Shown here one piece after another: positions 61,949-64,000 of a DNA stretch of 64,000 nucleotides. Origin of the DNA: Bugula neritina (lineage: Eukaryota; Bryozoa; Gymnolaemata; Cheilostomatida; Bugulidae); assembly GCA_964035545.1 (NCBI GenBank), contig OZ037766.1, positions 12,781,722 to 12,845,721 of the forward strand. Direction: 5' to 3'. The notes beneath the pieces were generated by a model that was not told the origin of the DNA, did not search any database, and saw nothing but the letters and a program-made list of their open reading frames with translations. The translations under genes were made by a program, and so were the position numbers. Each line of letters opens with the position of its first letter. The stretch's first letter is position 1.

Positions 61949-62866
61949 TATATATATCTATAAAGGTTGCATTTGGAGTTAGCGTCAAAAAAAAATAATG
62001 GTTTGTTTTAGAATTTTGCTATTGAATGTAATAGTAAATCTCTGGCTTGGTAGTTAATTATTTGGTATCACATTTAATCTCTTCAATTATCTGTAAGCTG
62101 CTAAACTGCATTATTATATTAATTAAATTATACATATATTTATTTCAATTAAAAATATCTCTTTGTAATTAAAAATATCTTTAATTATAGGGATATCTGT
62201 AAAAATGCATTGAAGACTAAAAATTATAAACATCTTGGACACTACTCTAAAATCAAATAACCAAAGCTGCACACCATAATATACCAAACCAAGCATATCC
62301 ACAAGATATGTAGATAAGGGCAACCTTCTAGCTGTAACTACCTTGCTGGGACCACACTATTAGTATATAAGAATTCAGTCCAGCCAAATAAAACCTCACC
62401 TAATTGTGCTATAGAATCAAAATTTAAAAACCATGTTGTAGATCTTTGTGTTCCTCAAAGCAACTTTTTTGAAATTTTCAATAGCTTTTATAGACTTTCT
62501 ATAAAATATAGGTGATTTATACACTGCAAATGTGATCCTTATTACATTATTAATTACAGGCCTGTTAGCTGACAGGCTAGTGAATAGCTTGCTGTGTACT
62601 TTGTTTATAAAGCAGCCGCAATGGAATGTTGATAGATGATGCAGCTGTTTTCTAGTCATAGTGTAATCTCAGGCTAAACAATCACAAGTAGGCAACACGC
62701 ATGCCACCCACATACAGCTTTAACAAAGCAAGAACTTAAACTAGATTGTGAGTGAAATCAATGATATTCTCAGTGAGGATGCTATTTACTATCAAGTGTA
62801 CTAATTTTCGGACTAATGGACCTTCGGACTAATGGACCTTCGGACTAATGGGCCTTCGGAATATTG
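60427..62866. mobile_element. 2.44-kb foldback (long inverted repeat) element
   Basis: Two arms of about 0.9 kb (60427-61328 and 61966-62866) are near-perfect inverted copies around a 0.64-kb spacer. The ends read CAATATTCCGAAGGCCC and its complement. Just inside each end are three iterations of CATTAGTCCGAAGGTC-type words. Each arm has a short open frame starting MTRKQLHHLSTFHCGC, without a recognised domain. The outer TA of TATTCC could be a TA target duplication, but because TA is self-complementary this cannot be told from the inverted repeat. No transposase is seen, so it is probably a non-autonomous foldback DNA transposon. It lies inside the ankyrin array. Confidence 0.88.
61895..61947. 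repeat. AC microsatellite in the foldback spacer
   Basis: About 50 bp of AC/GC alternation followed by pure AC, directly before the right arm. Confidence 0.9.
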
Positions 62867-64000
62867 CTCCGTCCCCCTCTATTTTGTGAACTGAGTAGTT
62901 TGTACCAGTCAGCTGCTGGTACAGGGTCTAGAATACATTTCACTGTTTCTGTATGACCTCCTTCTGCTGCACTGTGTACAGCTGTCTCACCATATTTATC
63001 CTGTATACTGAGTAGTTTGCACAGGTCATCTGCTGGTACAGAGTCTATAATACATTTCACTGTCTTTGTATGACCTCTTTCTGCTGCTCTGTGTACAACT
63101 GTATTACCATCCTCATTCTCCAGACTGAGTAGTTTGTACCAGTCGGCTGCTGGTAAAGAGTCTAGAATACATTTCACTGTCTCTGTATGACCTCCTACTA
63201 CTGCTCTGTGTACAGCTGTATCACCATATTCTTTCTTTATACTGAGTAGTTTGTACAAGTCAGCAGCTGGTACAGAGTTTAGAATACATTTCACTGTCTC
63301 TGTATGACCTCCTTCTGCTGCTCTGTGAACAGCTGTATTACCAGAGTGATTCTGTATACTGAGTAGTTTATACAAGTCAGATGCTGGTACAGAGTCTAGA
63401 ATACATTTCACTGTCTCTGTATGACTTCTCTTTGCTGCTCTGTGTACAACTGTATTACCATCTCTATTCTGTATACTGAGTAGTTTGTACAAGTCAGATG
63501 CTGGTACAGAGTCTAGAATACATTTCGCTGTCTCTGTATGACCTCCTTCTGCTGCACTGTGTACAGCTGTATCATCAAATTTATCCTGTATACTGAGTAG
63601 TTTGTACCAGTCAGCAGCTGGTACAGATTCTAGAATACATTTCACTGTCTCTGTATGACCTCTTTCTGTTGCTCTGTGTACAGCTGTATCACCAGAGTAG
63701 ATATTCTCTATACTGAGTAGTTTGTACAAGTCAGATGCTGGTACAGAGTCTAGAATACATGTCACTGTCTCTGTATGCCCTCTTTCTGCTGCTCTGTGTA
63801 CAACTGTATCACCAAACCTAGCTTGTATACTGAGCAGTTTGTACCAGTCAGCTGCTGGTACAGATTCTAGAATACATTTCACTGTCTCTGTATGACCTCC
63901 TTCTGCTGCTCTGTGTACAGCTGTATCACCAGAGTAGATATTCTGTATACTGAGTAGTTTGTACAGGTCAGCTGCTGGTACAGAGTCTAGAATACATTTC
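62867..64000 (-). CDS. Ankyrin-repeat array, upstream part, runs off the window
   Basis: About nine and a half tandem 39-residue ankyrin-type units (117 bp; 120 bp where an extra codon gives NIYSGD), open from the window edge at 64000 down to the foldback element. The core is G(D/N)TAVHRAAEGGHTETVKCIL(D/E)SVPA(A/S)D(L/W)YKLLSIQ. Units are very similar, implying recent expansion or gene conversion. The frame is the same as that of the downstream array at 59547-60426, and both flanks of the element match the same part of the repeat unit (around CTCTATTTTGTGAACTGAG on the + strand). It is therefore most likely one gene interrupted by the element, though two adjacent genes are possible. The start codon lies outside the window. 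Confidence 0.85.

Noticed and set aside
60427-62866. The foldback element as a spliced intron joining the two ankyrin blocks
   Set aside because: An in-phase GT (in GACTG|GTACAA) and AG (in TTGACTAG|TCACC) exist and would keep the frame. But the donor is weak, the acceptor has no pyrimidine tract, and the join would delete a YKLLS segment. I keep it only as something RNA data could show.
59547-64000. Ankyrin array as bacterial symbiont DNA
   Set aside because: The array exon ends in a proper donor and joins in phase to seven further exons, and base composition does not change.

Overview
The window is animal nuclear DNA. It is AT-rich, its genes are split by GT-AG introns, and it holds tRNA-derived SINE-like repeats, LTR retrotransposons, a hAT MITE and a non-LTR retrotransposon remnant. 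Two invertebrate-type lysozyme genes point to a marine invertebrate, probably a lophotrochozoan such as a bryozoan or mollusc. I cannot name the species from sequence alone.

Layout. 1-5.5 kb: two tandem i-type lysozyme genes on the + strand, each with three exons; the first has lost both catalytic acids. 5.48-12.94 kb: a full-length gypsy-type LTR retrotransposon on the - strand. 12.9-16.4 kb: repeat-rich spacer. 16.4-36.7 kb: a kinesin-6 (KIF20-like) gene whose exons I could join in phase from start to stop. It has an internal terminal exon giving a predicted 851-residue form and a long coiled-coil route giving 1,523 residues. 36.7-40.6 kb: an inverted, unprocessed fragment of the next gene, low-complexity DNA, a LINE tail, and a SINE split by a hAT MITE. 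40.6-45.3 kb: a complete 10-exon ASTE1 (asteroid) gene, predicted 667 residues. 46.17-53.62 kb: a second gypsy element on the + strand, inserted in a tandem repeat whose next copy preserves an apparently empty target site. 54.26-64.0 kb (- strand, running off the right edge): a gene with 39-residue ankyrin-type repeats, an acidic linker built from duplicated exons, and a C-terminal chymotrypsin-fold (PA clan) peptidase-like domain. Its nucleophile position reads Gly-Asp-Cys-Gly-Ser. A 2.44-kb inverted-repeat element sits inside the ankyrin coding array.

The most unusual items are the ankyrin/PA-clan protein with a cysteine nucleophile, the third ORF with paired zinc fingers in both gypsy elements, the mosaic relation of those elements (nearly identical pol, divergent LTR, gag and ORF3), the kinesin gene with KIF20A-sized and KIF20B-sized outputs, and the foldback element in the ankyrin array. 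All exon joins were made by eye from splice consensus and phase; none was tested with RNA data or database search.
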